Shown: positions 1-8,653 of the stretch, piece by piece
How the letters are laid out: each line of letters starts with the position of its first letter
Numbering within the stretch: the stretch's first letter is position 1
From: RGIG4074 sp964459165
Lineage (GTDB): Bacteria > Bacillota > Clostridia > Christensenellales > Borkfalkiaceae
Assembly: GCA_964459165.1 (NCBI GenBank)
Contig: CAYWKM010000010.1
Location: 1 to 39,273, forward strand
DNA: 39,273 nt
Direction of reading: 5' to 3'
The notes under the pieces: generated by a model
Seen by the model: the letters and a program-made list of their open reading frames with translations, nothing else
The model's database searches: none
What the model was told of the DNA's origin: nothing
Program-made: the position numbers and the translations under genes

Positions 1-590
1 AGACTCTTAATAAACCGATAAGCCTCCTCCTGATTATCTTTAAAGACGAAGCCGTGAATGCCGATCGATTCCGCCCCCGCGACGTTTTGCGGCAGGTCGT
101 CGATAAAGACGCATTCCTCCGGCTGCAAACGATACCGCTTGCACAGAATTTTGAAAAATTCGGGAGAAGGCTTGAGCGTTTTTTCTTCGAAGGAAAAAAC
201 GTGTCCCGAAAAATAATCGTTCAGCCGAAACCGTTCGACGACGTCGTATACCCGTTCGGAAAAATTGGAAGCAAAATACAGAGAATAACCCTCTCCTTTT
301 AACCTCTTGATAAGCTCTTCCGTATCGCGGTCGATATCTACGTATTGCGGATAGTCGTACGCTCTTCTGATATCTCCTCGAAGCTTTTCGGGCGCTTCGG
401 CCTCCAGCATGGCGATCACCTCGTCGACCGTATATTTTCCCGCGTCCAGATCCTGCCAATAATCGCCGTCATACGTGAGGGCGCAAATCGCCTTCGCCCT
501 CTCCTCGTCGCGAAAAATTTTTCTTGCGACGGAGAGAGAATCCCATCGGATAATCACATTTCCGATATCGAACAATACGTTTTTTATCAT
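1..590 (-). CDS. HAD-superfamily hydrolase, YihX-like (partial, 3' end off window)
   Basis: The minus-strand frame from the ATG at 590 stays open to the window edge, giving about 196 residues without a stop, so the C-terminus is missing. Motif I reads FDIGNVIIRWD: the nucleophile Asp is present and the usual second Asp is Gly, as in the YihX / sugar-phosphatase branch of HAD subfamily IA. Motif II (YFASNFS), the lysine motif (KTLKPSPEFF) and motif III (CVFIDDLPQNVAGA) follow in order. This suggests a cytoplasmic phosphatase for a small phosphorylated metabolite; the substrate is unknown. Its ATG overlaps the aroQ stop (ATGA), so it is the distal, translationally coupled gene of the aro operon. 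Confidence 0.85.
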   Translation of the reverse strand, partial: MIKNVLFDIGNVIIRWDSLSVARKIFRDEERAKAICALTYDGDYWQDLDAGKYTVDEVIAMLEAEAPEKLRGDIRRAYDYPQYVDIDRDTEELIKRLKGEGYSLYFASNFSERVYDVVERFRLNDYFSGHVFSFEEKTLKPSPEFFKILCKRYRLQPEECVFIDDLPQNVAGAESIGIHGFVFKDNQEEAYRFIKS

Positions 591-1015
591 ATAAGAAAGC
601 TTTCCGCCGCGAGGAGATAGCTCTTTTTCCCGAAGCCCGCGATCGTTCCCTTGCACACGTCGGATATCACCGATTGATTCCGAAATTCCTCCCGCGCATG
701 AACGTTTGACATATGCACTTCGACGACGGGGATTTCGATGGAAGCGATCGCGTCGCGAATCGCATAGGAATAATGAGTAAACGCCCCCGCGTTTAAGATA
801 ATCCCGTCCGCTTCGTCGTTCAAAAAGGCGTTATGAAGCTTTGTGCAAATATCTCCCTCGTAATTGCTTTGATAAAAATCGACCGTGCCGCCCCTTGCCT
901 CGACAAAGCTTTTGATCTCGTCGTTGATCTCCGCGAGCGTCTGCGCGCCGTAAACCCCCTTTTCGCGGATTCCCGTCATATTTAAGTTTACTCCGTTGAT
1001 AACTAAAATTCTCAT
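587..1015 (-). CDS. aroQ: 3-dehydroquinate dehydratase, type II
   Basis: A 142-residue protein, the normal length for the dodecameric type II dehydroquinase, which removes water from 3-dehydroquinate in the shikimate pathway. Seen directly: the N-terminal GVNLNMTG motif (family GPNLN), VYG with the lid-region Tyr, FYQSNYEGDI, NAGAFTHYSYAIRDA (family NPGAYTHTS) and EVHMSNVHAREEFR, which carries the catalytic His region. The Pro-to-Val and Pro-to-Ala changes in the two glycine-rich motifs are mild departures from the consensus. It overlaps aroE by four bases upstream and the HAD gene by four bases downstream. Confidence 0.95.
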   Translation of the reverse strand: MRILVINGVNLNMTGIREKGVYGAQTLAEINDEIKSFVEARGGTVDFYQSNYEGDICTKLHNAFLNDEADGIILNAGAFTHYSYAIRDAIASIEIPVVEVHMSNVHAREEFRNQSVISDVCKGTIAGFGKKSYLLAAESFLI

Positions 1016-1806
1016 CGTGTTTTATACTCCTCGTAAAGCTCTTTTGCCCGCGCTTTTTCGGGTGAAATTCCCAAGTAGATGCAATCGCTGAAATACGCCT
1101 GATAAAACAGCATGGAATCGCCGTTGACGATCCTTTTGCCGTTGAGCTCCGCAAGGCGCAGAAATTCGCTTTTGGCGGGCTCGTAGATCAAATCGACCGC
1201 CGTATCGCAGAGCTTTAAAAGCTCCTCCCCGACGGGAGAGATCCCCTCCGTTTTATGCATCCCCACGCCCGTACAGTTGACGACGATATCGTAAGGCTTC
1301 GTTTCTATCTTTTCAACGGGCGTAAAGAAGGGAAATTCGTCGTACAAATTTTTCAGCCTGTCCCGAACCATTTCAAACGCGGAGACGGAGGCGCCCTCTT
1401 CCACGAGCTTTTTTACGACCATTCTGCCCACGCCGCCCACGCCGAGGACGAGAACGCTTTTCCCCTTTACCGCAACGCCGGCGTTTTCGAGCATCATGAT
1501 AAAGCCTACGCCGTCCGTGTTGTATCCGGACAGGCTGTCCGCCTTTACGGTGTTGACCGCGCCGAAGCTCTTCGCGTCGCCGCAAATATTTTTTAAATAG
1601 GGCGTCACGTCTATTTTATAGGGAATGGTTACGTTGATTCCGTCGTACTCGGACAATATTCCCTCGATTTTAGAGGAAAATTCTTCCACGGGAATAGAGA
1701 CGTTGTCGTAAACGCACTCTTCTCCCAACCTATTCAAAATAAAATTGTGCATTTTCGGACTCAGCGATTTACTGACGTCCTTGCCGATGACCGCAAGCTT
1801 TAACAT
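1012..1806 (-). CDS. aroE: Shikimate dehydrogenase
   Basis: 264 residues, close to the family norm of about 270. It catalyses NADPH-dependent reduction of 3-dehydroshikimate to shikimate. The N-terminal substrate domain shows SKSLSPKMHN and VTIPYK with the catalytic Lys. NTDGVGF lies at about residues 107-113 and is followed by the Rossmann nucleotide loop VLGVGGVGRM. The C-terminal DSMLFYQA matches the substrate-binding Gln helix. The start abuts the aroB stop with no gap, and the stop overlaps aroQ by four bases, so translation is almost certainly coupled. Confidence 0.95.
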   Translation of the reverse strand: MLKLAVIGKDVSKSLSPKMHNFILNRLGEECVYDNVSIPVEEFSSKIEGILSEYDGINVTIPYKIDVTPYLKNICGDAKSFGAVNTVKADSLSGYNTDGVGFIMMLENAGVAVKGKSVLVLGVGGVGRMVVKKLVEEGASVSAFEMVRDRLKNLYDEFPFFTPVEKIETKPYDIVVNCTGVGMHKTEGISPVGEELLKLCDTAVDLIYEPAKSEFLRLAELNGKRIVNGDSMLFYQAYFSDCIYLGISPEKARAKELYEEYKTR

Positions 1807-2865
1807 CTATTCTTCCTCCCCGCATTTCTTTAAAAACGCTTCGTATTCTTCATAGGAAACGACGAGCTCCCGATATTCGTTTCGACGACAGGGAACCGTC
1901 ATCGTGATTTTGTCCGAAGACGTATTCTTTTTATCCATTTTAGCGAGATAAGCCGCCTTCGCCGCGTCTTTGAGCGGAGGAATTTCGCCGAGAGCTTCCC
2001 GAATCAATTCCTTTAATTTCGCCGTATAAGCCCTGTCGCACACTCCCTTACTCTCGGCAAAGAGCGTCTCGATATACAGCCCGATGAGGACGCATTCCCC
2101 GTGCGATCGATCTCCGTAAAAGAGCTCGATTGCGTGTCCCGTCGTGTGTCCCATATTCAGAGATTTTCGGAGTCCCTTCTCCTTTTCATCGATTTCGACG
2201 ACGTTCGCCTTATGGCGGATATTGTCGGGAACGACGGAAGCGAGAAAGGAAAGGTCAAAGAGCTTTTCCCTATTTTCGTACAGACGGTCGAAGAGAGGTC
2301 CGTTGAGTCCTCCGTGTTTGACGATCTCTCCCAATCCGCAACGGATTTCCCTCAGAGGAAGCGTCTTAAAAAAGAGAGGATCGGCGATCACCGTTTCCGG
2401 TTGATAGAAGGTTCCTACGACGTTTTTCACCTTTCCCACGTCGACCGCCGTCTTTCCTCCGACGGAAGAATCCACCTGAGAAAGGAGCGTCGTGGGGATC
2501 TGTACGCAGTGAATCCCCCTCATATAGAGGGAAGCGGCGAGGCCGCCGATATCCCCGATCACGCCGCCGCCGAGCGCGAAGAGGTAAGAATTGCGGTGAA
2601 GTCCCGCTTGGATCATTTTATCGAGAATCGCTTTCAGCCTGTCGAAATTTTTGCTCTGCTCGCCCGCTTCGAGGACGAAAAGGGGCGTGTCGGAAAAAGT
2701 CTTTTCGACGAGCTCTCCGTATATGCGGTAAACGTTGCTGTCGGTAAGCAAAAAATTTTCATGCCCGATCAGCTTTTCTTTTACATATTTTTCAAAAACT
2801 CCCTCGCCGCAATAGATATCGCTGACGACGCCCGAAGGCGTGACGAGCTTAATATAGGTTTCCAT
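1807..2865 (-). CDS. aroB: 3-dehydroquinate synthase
   Basis: 352 residues, family-typical. It converts DAHP to 3-dehydroquinate using NAD and a divalent metal. Visible signatures: ALGGGVIGDIGGLAAS (NAD-binding glycine loop), IPTTLLSQVDSSVGGKTAVD (substrate contacts), CGLGEIVKHG with the metal Glu, and NMGHTTGHAIE plus RSHGECV with the metal His residues. The gene sits 11 bases downstream of the aroC stop, with AAAGGA before the ATG. Together with aroC, aroE and aroQ it covers four of the seven common-pathway steps; aroF/G, aroA and aroK are not in the window. Confidence 0.95.
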   Translation of the reverse strand: METYIKLVTPSGVVSDIYCGEGVFEKYVKEKLIGHENFLLTDSNVYRIYGELVEKTFSDTPLFVLEAGEQSKNFDRLKAILDKMIQAGLHRNSYLFALGGGVIGDIGGLAASLYMRGIHCVQIPTTLLSQVDSSVGGKTAVDVGKVKNVVGTFYQPETVIADPLFFKTLPLREIRCGLGEIVKHGGLNGPLFDRLYENREKLFDLSFLASVVPDNIRHKANVVEIDEKEKGLRKSLNMGHTTGHAIELFYGDRSHGECVLIGLYIETLFAESKGVCDRAYTAKLKELIREALGEIPPLKDAAKAAYLAKMDKKNTSSDKITMTVPCRRNEYRELVVSYEEYEAFLKKCGEEE

Positions 2866-2876
2866 CGTCGATTCCT

Positions 2877-4004
2877 TTACGGCAATCTTTCATACCGCTC
2901 CTTCAACTCCGCCATATTGTCGCCGCCGAGTCGGTTCAATACCTCTTCGCAGACGACGGTAGCCGCCACGCTTTCGAGAACGACCTCGCACGCGCAGATC
3001 GCGGCGACGTCGCTCCTCTCCCCCGCGGCGATAGCTTTTTCCTTCGTGATATAATCGACGGTATTCAGCCCGCTCATCAGCGTGGGAATGGGCTTCATGG
3101 CGGCTCTCAAAACGATCTCTTCCCCGTTGGACATCCCGCCTTCAACGCCGCCCGCGTTGTTCGTCCTGCGTTTAAAACGGCCGTCTTCAAAATAAATTTC
3201 GTCGTGAACGTACCTTCCGCTCGTTCTCGCCACGTCGAATCCCATGCCGATCTCCACGGCTTTAATCGCCTGAACGCTCATCAGCGCGCCCGCCATCTTG
3301 CCGTCGAGCTTACCGTCGTACGTCATGCAGCTGCCGAAGCCGCTCTTCAAGCCCTTTACCCTTATTTCGCAGAGACCGCCCGCCGTGTTTCCCTCTCTTT
3401 TCAGCGCGTCGATCAAATCCATCGCCTCGCGCTGCTTCTTATCGTCGAGCATAAACAAAGGCTCTCTCTTTGCCCGCGCAAGCTCTTCAAACGAATAAAC
3501 GCCCTCGTCTTTTACGCCGCAGACCTCCTTTACGTAGCCGGACACTTCGACGCCGAGCTCCCTTAACAGCTGTCGGCAAACGCAGCCGGCGGCGACTCGG
3601 ATCGCCGTCTCGCGCGCGGAAGCGCGTTCCAAAATATTTCTCGCGTCCGTTTGATCGTATTTGACGACTCCCGCGAGGTCGGCGTGTCCGGGGCGAACGC
3701 GGGTAAGCGTCCTTTGGGAAACGTCGCATTCCTCGGGGGACATATACTCCTCCCAATTTTTATAATCGTCGTTCTTTACGGTGATGCAGACGGGGCTTCC
3801 GAGCGTGAGGGTATTTCTTACGCCGCTCAATATCTCCGCCTTGTCCTTTTCTATCTTCTGCCTGCCGCCGCGCCCGTAACCGCCCTGACGGAGCGCGAGA
3901 TAGTAATCGATCTCGTCCGTATCGATCTTTAAATTGGAAGGCAATCCTTCGAGAATCGCAATCAGTTGTTTTCCGTGCGATTCGCCCGCCGTTGAAAGTT
4001 TCAT
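2877..4004 (-). CDS. aroC: Chorismate synthase
   Basis: 375 residues. It eliminates phosphate from EPSP to give chorismate and needs reduced FMN. Family signatures are all visible: AGESHGKQL at the N-terminus, YGRGGRQKIEKD, VRPGHADLAGVVKY, ARNILERASARETAIRVAAG-type FMN-site sequence around residues 125-145, TNNAGGVEGGMSNGE and the C-terminal SDVAAICACEVV. The ATG is preceded by GAGGAGAAAAAT. It follows the patatin-like gene by 22 bases and probably shares its transcript. Confidence 0.96.
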   Translation of the reverse strand: MKLSTAGESHGKQLIAILEGLPSNLKIDTDEIDYYLALRQGGYGRGGRQKIEKDKAEILSGVRNTLTLGSPVCITVKNDDYKNWEEYMSPEECDVSQRTLTRVRPGHADLAGVVKYDQTDARNILERASARETAIRVAAGCVCRQLLRELGVEVSGYVKEVCGVKDEGVYSFEELARAKREPLFMLDDKKQREAMDLIDALKREGNTAGGLCEIRVKGLKSGFGSCMTYDGKLDGKMAGALMSVQAIKAVEIGMGFDVARTSGRYVHDEIYFEDGRFKRRTNNAGGVEGGMSNGEEIVLRAAMKPIPTLMSGLNTVDYITKEKAIAAGERSDVAAICACEVVLESVAATVVCEEVLNRLGGDNMAELKERYERLP

Positions 4005-4026
4005 ATTTTTCTCCTCGTAAGCCTCC

Positions 4027-4878
4027 TTAGCTGTCGAAGCCCTTTCCGCGCATCATCGCCTTGATCTCGGGCATACGGAGCTTCGCCTCGATATATCCCT
4101 CGTCGTACATCTTATCCCAAGCGGAAGAATCGAAATCCGTCGCCTGATACCCTCCTAAATTCGGAGTCAGCATGACGTCGGCGAAGTCGTATCCCCTCTT
4201 TCTCGCGTCGGGAAGTTCCTTTTCGGTAATCGCTCCTCCGAATTTATTCATGACGGAAGCCAAAAAGGTATTCGGCTTCCGGTCGATAAAATACTTCGGA
4301 GCGGATAAATCGACGGCTACGACGAAATCCGCGCCCATTCCCCTCGCCGCGTCCGACGGCGTCGCGTTCGTGAACGCGCCGTCCGCGAGGTTTCTCCCTC
4401 CGATCGCCACGCTGTGAAAAAAGGGAGGCATGGCGGAAGAGGCGCAGCAGGCTCTCGCCGCTCTGCCCTCGGAAAGAAGAATTCCCTCGTTGGTATCCTC
4501 GTCGGTCGCCCAACAGGCAAACGGCAGCTTCAAATCGGAAAATTCCGCGTCGCCGAGCCAAGAATCGAGAAGCCTTTCGATCGGACTCATATCCATGCGG
4601 AAGCGAACGAAGCGAACAAATTCCTTAAAATCGATCGTCTTGAAAAGCTCGTACATATCGCGCGAGGAATATCCCTTTGCGTAGAGCGCGCCGACAATCG
4701 ATCCGACAGACGTCCCCGCGACCAAGTCGAAGGATATCCCCGCCTCTTCAAACGCCTTGATTACGCCGAGATGCGCAAATCCCTTCGCTCCGCCGCTGCC
4801 GAGCGCAAGCGCGATTTTTTTCTTTTTTTTGCGCCGCCTTTCGGCGGCAAAGCTTTTTATTCTCTTAAAAACGTTCAT
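4027..4878 (-). CDS. Patatin-like phospholipase (RssA/YlbK type)
   Basis: 283 residues. A very basic N-terminal stretch (residues 5-21, mostly Arg/Lys) precedes the patatin core. The oxyanion loop GSGGAKG is at residues 27-33, the nucleophile elbow GTSVG has Ser57, and the catalytic dyad Asp is in LADGAF (Asp166). This predicts a cytoplasmic serine acyl-hydrolase acting on lipids; the substrate is unknown and no signal peptide is seen. It has its own promoter at 4923-4951 and a leader built of short tandem repeats. No strong Shine-Dalgarno precedes the ATG (GGCGGACGA is the closest). It heads the aro gene run. Confidence 0.88.
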   Translation of the reverse strand: MNVFKRIKSFAAERRRKKKKKIALALGSGGAKGFAHLGVIKAFEEAGISFDLVAGTSVGSIVGALYAKGYSSRDMYELFKTIDFKEFVRFVRFRMDMSPIERLLDSWLGDAEFSDLKLPFACWATDEDTNEGILLSEGRAARACCASSAMPPFFHSVAIGGRNLADGAFTNATPSDAARGMGADFVVAVDLSAPKYFIDRKPNTFLASVMNKFGGAITEKELPDARKRGYDFADVMLTPNLGGYQATDFDSSAWDKMYDEGYIEAKLRMPEIKAMMRGKGFDS

Positions 4879-4896
4879 TCGTCCGCCGTTTTATTT

Positions 4897-4927
4897 CTAT
4901 TTTTCTATTTTTCTATTTTTCTATTTT
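4897..4927. repeat. 8-bp tandem repeat (CTATTTTT x about 4)
   Basis: Three exact CTATTTTT units at 4897-4904, 4905-4912 and 4913-4920 are followed by a partial fourth. On the minus strand this is AAAAATAG repeated. It lies between the -10 box and the start codon of the patatin-like gene, essentially at the predicted transcription start. Slippage would change leader length in 8-nt steps without touching the reading frame. Confidence 0.85.
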
Positions 4928-4951
4928 AAACGATAGAAAGAAAAATGTAAA
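4923..4951 (-). promoter_or_regulatory. Sigma-A promoter for the patatin-like gene / aro run
   Basis: On the minus strand, TTTACA at 4951-4946 is followed by a 17-bp spacer and TAAAAT at 4928-4923. The predicted start at about 4916 falls inside the 8-bp repeat tract. Confidence 0.6.
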
Positions 4952-5000
4952 GAAAATTCAACCCTCCGGACAAAGAGCGCAAAAGGAAACGTCTTCCGCG

Positions 5001-7577
5001 CTAACGAATCTTCTCCTTGCGGAACGTGATTTTATCGTTCAAAAGTCCGGCGAGCGCGCATTCGCCCTCAACGATATGCCCGGCGAGAATCTCTTCGGAA
5101 AGAGGATTTTCCAGCTTCTTTTGGACGACTCTCTTTAAAGGTCTCGCGCCGTAAGCCTCGCTGTACCCCTCTTCGACGAGCCTCTCCTTTACCACGCTGC
5201 CCACGCGCAGATCCATGCCCTTCTCCCTCATTCTCGAAGCGAGGGCTTCAATGAGCCGTTCGCAGATTTTCCCCGCCTGAGCTTTCGTCAGTTTATGGAA
5301 TACGATGACGTCGTCGAAACGATTCAAAAGCTCCGGACGGAAAACCCTTTTCAGCTCTTCCTGAACATTTTCTTTCATCTTTTCGTAATCGGTACGTTCC
5401 CCGTCTTTTTGATCGGTAAATCCGAGAGAGGAGCCTTCCCGCTCGAAGGAAGCTCCCGTATTCGACGTCGTGACGACGACGCAATTTTTAAAATTCACCG
5501 TCCTGCCCTTGCTGTCGGTCAACCGACCTTCGTCCAAAATCTGCAGGAGCACATTGAACACGTCCGGATGAGCCTTTTCGATTTCGTCGAACAGCACGAC
5601 GGAATAGGGCTTTCTCCTCACCTTTTCGGTCAGAAGTCCTCCCTCCGATTCGCCGTGACCGACGTACCCCGGCGGCGCGCCGATGAGCTTGGAGACGGAA
5701 TCCTTTTCCATATACTCGCTCATATCGAGGCGGATGATCTGCTTTTCGCTGCCGAACAGCTCTTCGGCGAGAGCCTTGGTCAAATCGGTCTTTCCCACGC
5801 CCGTAGGTCCTACGAAAATGAAAGAGCCGATGGGTCTGTTTCCGTCGCCGATGCCTGCGCGCGAACGCCTGATCGCGTCGGACACCGCCTTGACGGCTTC
5901 GTCCTGCCCGATAATTCTCTGATGGATATGCTCTTCGAGATGCAGGAGCTTTTCCGTCTCCGTCTCTGTAATTTTTGTCAGCGGAATCTCCGTCCATTCG
6001 GACACGATCGCCGCGATTTCATCCTTTCCGACGACGGGCTTTTTGCCGATGCGTTCGTCGTCCCACGCGTCCTGAAGGGAAGCGAGCTCCGTTCGCTTTA
6101 TGGCGATGGAATCCTCGATTTCCTTCACGTTTTCCGCACGGTTGCTCTTCCGATACCTTTCTCCCTCCACCTCGAGGCGGATAATCTCCTGTTTCAGCTC
6201 CTCTATCTTCTTGGGCGCTTTAAAGGCGGTAAGGCGCACCTTCGACGCCGCCTCGTCGACGAGGTCTATCGCCTTGTCGGGAAGAAAGCGGTCGGTCACA
6301 TACCGATCCGAAAGAGTCGCCGCCGCATACAGAGCGTCGTCGGTAATCGTCACCTTATGGTGCTCGACGTATTTATTGCGCAGTCCTTTTAAAATGACGA
6401 TCGTCTCGTCTACGGTGGGCTCGCTGACGACGACGGGCGTAAAACGCCTTTCGAGCGCGGCGTCCTTTGCGATGTATTTGCGGTATTCCTCGATCGTCGT
6501 CGCGCCGATCGTTTGCAATTCCCCGCGCGCCAGAAGGGGCTTCATGATGTTCGACGCGTCCATGCTGTTGTCGCCCGAGCTCCCCGCTCCGACTAAATTA
6601 TGGATTTCGTCGATAAACAAAATAATATTGCGCGAACGTTTGATGAGGGAAATTATATTATTGAGCTTTTCTTCAAACTCGCCGCGGTACTTGGTTCCCG
6701 CCACGAGGGAAGAAAGATCGAGGGAAAAGACGATTCTGTCGAGCAGAATCTCCGGCACGTCGCCCGCGACGATCGCCTGCGCGAGTCCCTCCACGACCGC
6801 GCTCTTCCCCACGCCGGGCTCTCCGATCAGAACGGGATTATTTTTGCTCCGACGGGAAAGAATCTGAACGACCTTTTCGATCTCCGCGCTCCTGCCGATG
6901 ACGGGGTCGAGACGATTCGTCCTCGCCTTTTCCGTCAAATCCACGCCGAAGCTTTGAAGCTCGTACGGAAGTTTATACCTCTTCTTTTCGCTTTCCTCGC
7001 CGAACGCAGAGGCGCCCGCGCCGAACCCCGAAAATTTTTCGGAGGAAACGGCGTCCGGATAGCTTATCTTTCTTAAATCCTCTTCCCTGACGGGATAGTA
7101 CCCGAAACGGATGCAAATCGCGCATTTGCGGCAGATTTCGTCGGGATCGACCTTAAATCCCTTTGAAAAATAGCGCCGCATCAGATATTTTCCGTCGCCG
7201 TTTTGCCCGTTGTTGCCGCAAAGAATGGCGTAAAGGACGTGTTCGGTACACACGAGGTAATCGGAACGCCCCTCTCGGGCGATATCCTCCGCCACATAAA
7301 AATTATGCTTGAGCTCGGGCGTCATATCGTCGGAATTGCGATAGACGCTCTGATTGATGATTTCCTCGAAAATTCTCTTATAATTTTCGAGCGTGACGCC
7401 GCTCTCGTTTAAAATATCGCAGGCGTACCCCTTTCCGTTGGCGAGAAACGCGTAAATGATATGTTCGTCTCCCACATAGAAAATTTTATTTCTCTCCGAA
7501 AAATCGATCGCGGTCAGGAGCGCTTTTATCACGTTGTCGGAATATTTCGGGTTTTTCGTGTAATTGGTTAAATCCAT
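5001..7577 (-). CDS. clpC: AAA+ unfoldase ClpC
   Basis: 858 residues. An N-terminal Clp repeat domain (about 1-165) is followed by two AAA+ modules. D1 has Walker A GEPGVGKS at 252-259 and Walker B IILFIDEIHN near 318-326. D2 has GPTGVGKT at 590-597 and VVLFDEIEKAHPDVFN. The middle region (about 455-510) is a short coiled segment, as in ClpC rather than the long ClpB propeller. A LGF tripeptide in D2 (SSLGFTDQ) fits the ClpP-docking loop. In Firmicutes ClpC-ClpP degrades proteins marked by McsB with phosphoarginine, and mcsB and mcsA lie directly upstream. An unusual CRKCAIC cluster (Cys149, 152, 155) sits at the end of the N-domain. An intercistronic hairpin precedes the gene; its RBS is GGGAGAAGG. 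Confidence 0.93.
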   Translation of the reverse strand: MDLTNYTKNPKYSDNVIKALLTAIDFSERNKIFYVGDEHIIYAFLANGKGYACDILNESGVTLENYKRIFEEIINQSVYRNSDDMTPELKHNFYVAEDIAREGRSDYLVCTEHVLYAILCGNNGQNGDGKYLMRRYFSKGFKVDPDEICRKCAICIRFGYYPVREEDLRKISYPDAVSSEKFSGFGAGASAFGEESEKKRYKLPYELQSFGVDLTEKARTNRLDPVIGRSAEIEKVVQILSRRSKNNPVLIGEPGVGKSAVVEGLAQAIVAGDVPEILLDRIVFSLDLSSLVAGTKYRGEFEEKLNNIISLIKRSRNIILFIDEIHNLVGAGSSGDNSMDASNIMKPLLARGELQTIGATTIEEYRKYIAKDAALERRFTPVVVSEPTVDETIVILKGLRNKYVEHHKVTITDDALYAAATLSDRYVTDRFLPDKAIDLVDEAASKVRLTAFKAPKKIEELKQEIIRLEVEGERYRKSNRAENVKEIEDSIAIKRTELASLQDAWDDERIGKKPVVGKDEIAAIVSEWTEIPLTKITETETEKLLHLEEHIHQRIIGQDEAVKAVSDAIRRSRAGIGDGNRPIGSFIFVGPTGVGKTDLTKALAEELFGSEKQIIRLDMSEYMEKDSVSKLIGAPPGYVGHGESEGGLLTEKVRRKPYSVVLFDEIEKAHPDVFNVLLQILDEGRLTDSKGRTVNFKNCVVVTTSNTGASFEREGSSLGFTDQKDGERTDYEKMKENVQEELKRVFRPELLNRFDDVIVFHKLTKAQAGKICERLIEALASRMREKGMDLRVGSVVKERLVEEGYSEAYGARPLKRVVQKKLENPLSEEILAGHIVEGECALAGLLNDKITFRKEKIR

Positions 7578-7590
7578 GGTCCTTCTCCCT

Positions 7591-7618
7591 GGGGAACGGC
7601 TTTCCGTCGGAAAGCCCC
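7591..7618 (-). other. Intercistronic hairpin between mcsB and clpC
   Basis: GGCTTTCC at 7598-7605 and GGAAAGCC at 7609-7616 form a perfect 8-bp stem with a 3-nt loop, flanked by short G and C runs that can extend it. No T-run follows on the minus strand, so it is more likely an mRNA processing or stability element than a terminator. Confidence 0.55.
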
Positions 7619-7624
7619 TTCCGT

Positions 7625-8653
7625 TTATTTTTCCTTATATATATACGAAGAAATCGTCTTTTTGACGCATTGCGCTCGATACCTGTCCTTATCGGGAACA
7701 ACTTCTTCTTCGTCCTCTTCGTTGTTCCATATCACGAGGTTGTGCGGTCGCATGGCGACGATGAGATCGTCGATGAGGTCCGCCTTTTTCATGCCGTACA
7801 TTCCGAGCGCCACGCCCAACTTCAACTCGGAAACGAGCTTTAAAAATTCGTCGTAAGGAAGAATTTCGGCGTTCGTCAAAATTCCGTAGGCTCTTCCGCA
7901 GGAATCCCGCAGCGCGTAGATATCCGACTCTTTGATGACATGCCGCTGCGAAGCCTCGTTTTCGCACATAAATCGAACGACGTCCTCCAGACGGGATATC
8001 AGATCGTTCTCCTTCACGCCGAGCGTCACCTCGTTGCTGATCTGATAAAGATATCCGTCCCCTTGGCTTCCCTCGCCGTACGCGCCCCTGATGGCGAAGC
8101 CTTCGGGAATAATCCTCCGAGCGACCTGTTTAAGCTGACCGCTCCTCACGAGTCCGGGCAAAAACAGCATGACGGAGGCGCGCATACCCGTTCCGAGATT
8201 GGTGAGACAGGCGGTGAGAAAGCCGAATCGGGGGCTCTTCGCGTAAGCGATTCTCTTGCCGATGTAGTTGTCGTCGATATCCATGGCTCTCTCGAAGAGC
8301 TTGTCCACGGCGAACCCGCGCGACATATACTGCTCGCGGATATTGTCCTCTTCGTTGATCATGACCGAAATGCTTCCGTCCGGATTGGTGATGAGGGCGG
8401 AATATTCGCTGTTTTTTAAAAGCGTATTGCTGATGAGATAATTTTCCTTGAATTGCTCCGCCGTCTCCTTATCCACTTCGTCCATATAATAGAGGGTAAG
8501 CTTTTCCTTCAACGGCCGGAGGCTGTCGTATACGAGATTGGCGAGGCTTCTCGCCTTGATTTTATCCTTCATCTTATGCGGAAATTGCAATCCCTCGACG
8601 TTCCGCGCCAACCGTATGCGCGAAGAAACGACGGTCGTTTCGATAACGCTCAT
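7625..8653 (-). CDS. mcsB: Protein arginine kinase McsB
   Basis: 342 residues, of the bacterial phosphagen-kinase-like fold. SSRIRLARN near the N-terminus, CLTNLGTGMRASVMLFLP around the catalytic Cys loop, and RGAYGEGSQGDGYLYQISN are the ATP and arginine site motifs of McsB. The C-terminus has KDRYRA, a close match to the RDxxRA phosphoarginine-binding motif described for this family. It phosphorylates arginines on damaged proteins and hands them to ClpC-ClpP. The ATG overlaps the mcsA stop by four bases, consistent with an obligate McsA-McsB pair. Confidence 0.94.
   Translation of the reverse strand: MSVIETTVVSSRIRLARNVEGLQFPHKMKDKIKARSLANLVYDSLRPLKEKLTLYYMDEVDKETAEQFKENYLISNTLLKNSEYSALITNPDGSISVMINEEDNIREQYMSRGFAVDKLFERAMDIDDNYIGKRIAYAKSPRFGFLTACLTNLGTGMRASVMLFLPGLVRSGQLKQVARRIIPEGFAIRGAYGEGSQGDGYLYQISNEVTLGVKENDLISRLEDVVRFMCENEASQRHVIKESDIYALRDSCGRAYGILTNAEILPYDEFLKLVSELKLGVALGMYGMKKADLIDDLIVAMRPHNLVIWNNEEDEEEVVPDKDRYRAQCVKKTISSYIYKEK

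Noticed and set aside
2101..3054. 317-codon plus-strand open frame opposite aroB/aroC
   Set aside because: Antisense shadow: both opposite genes carry complete family motifs, and the frame has no RBS, promoter or recognisable domain.
5295..6392. 365-codon plus-strand open frame opposite clpC
   Set aside because: It mirrors the codon pattern of clpC and contains no motif; long antisense frames are common here because of biased third positions.
5001..7577. ClpB or ClpA instead of ClpC
   Set aside because: The middle domain is too short for ClpB, and the gene is coupled to mcsB/mcsA, the ClpC context.
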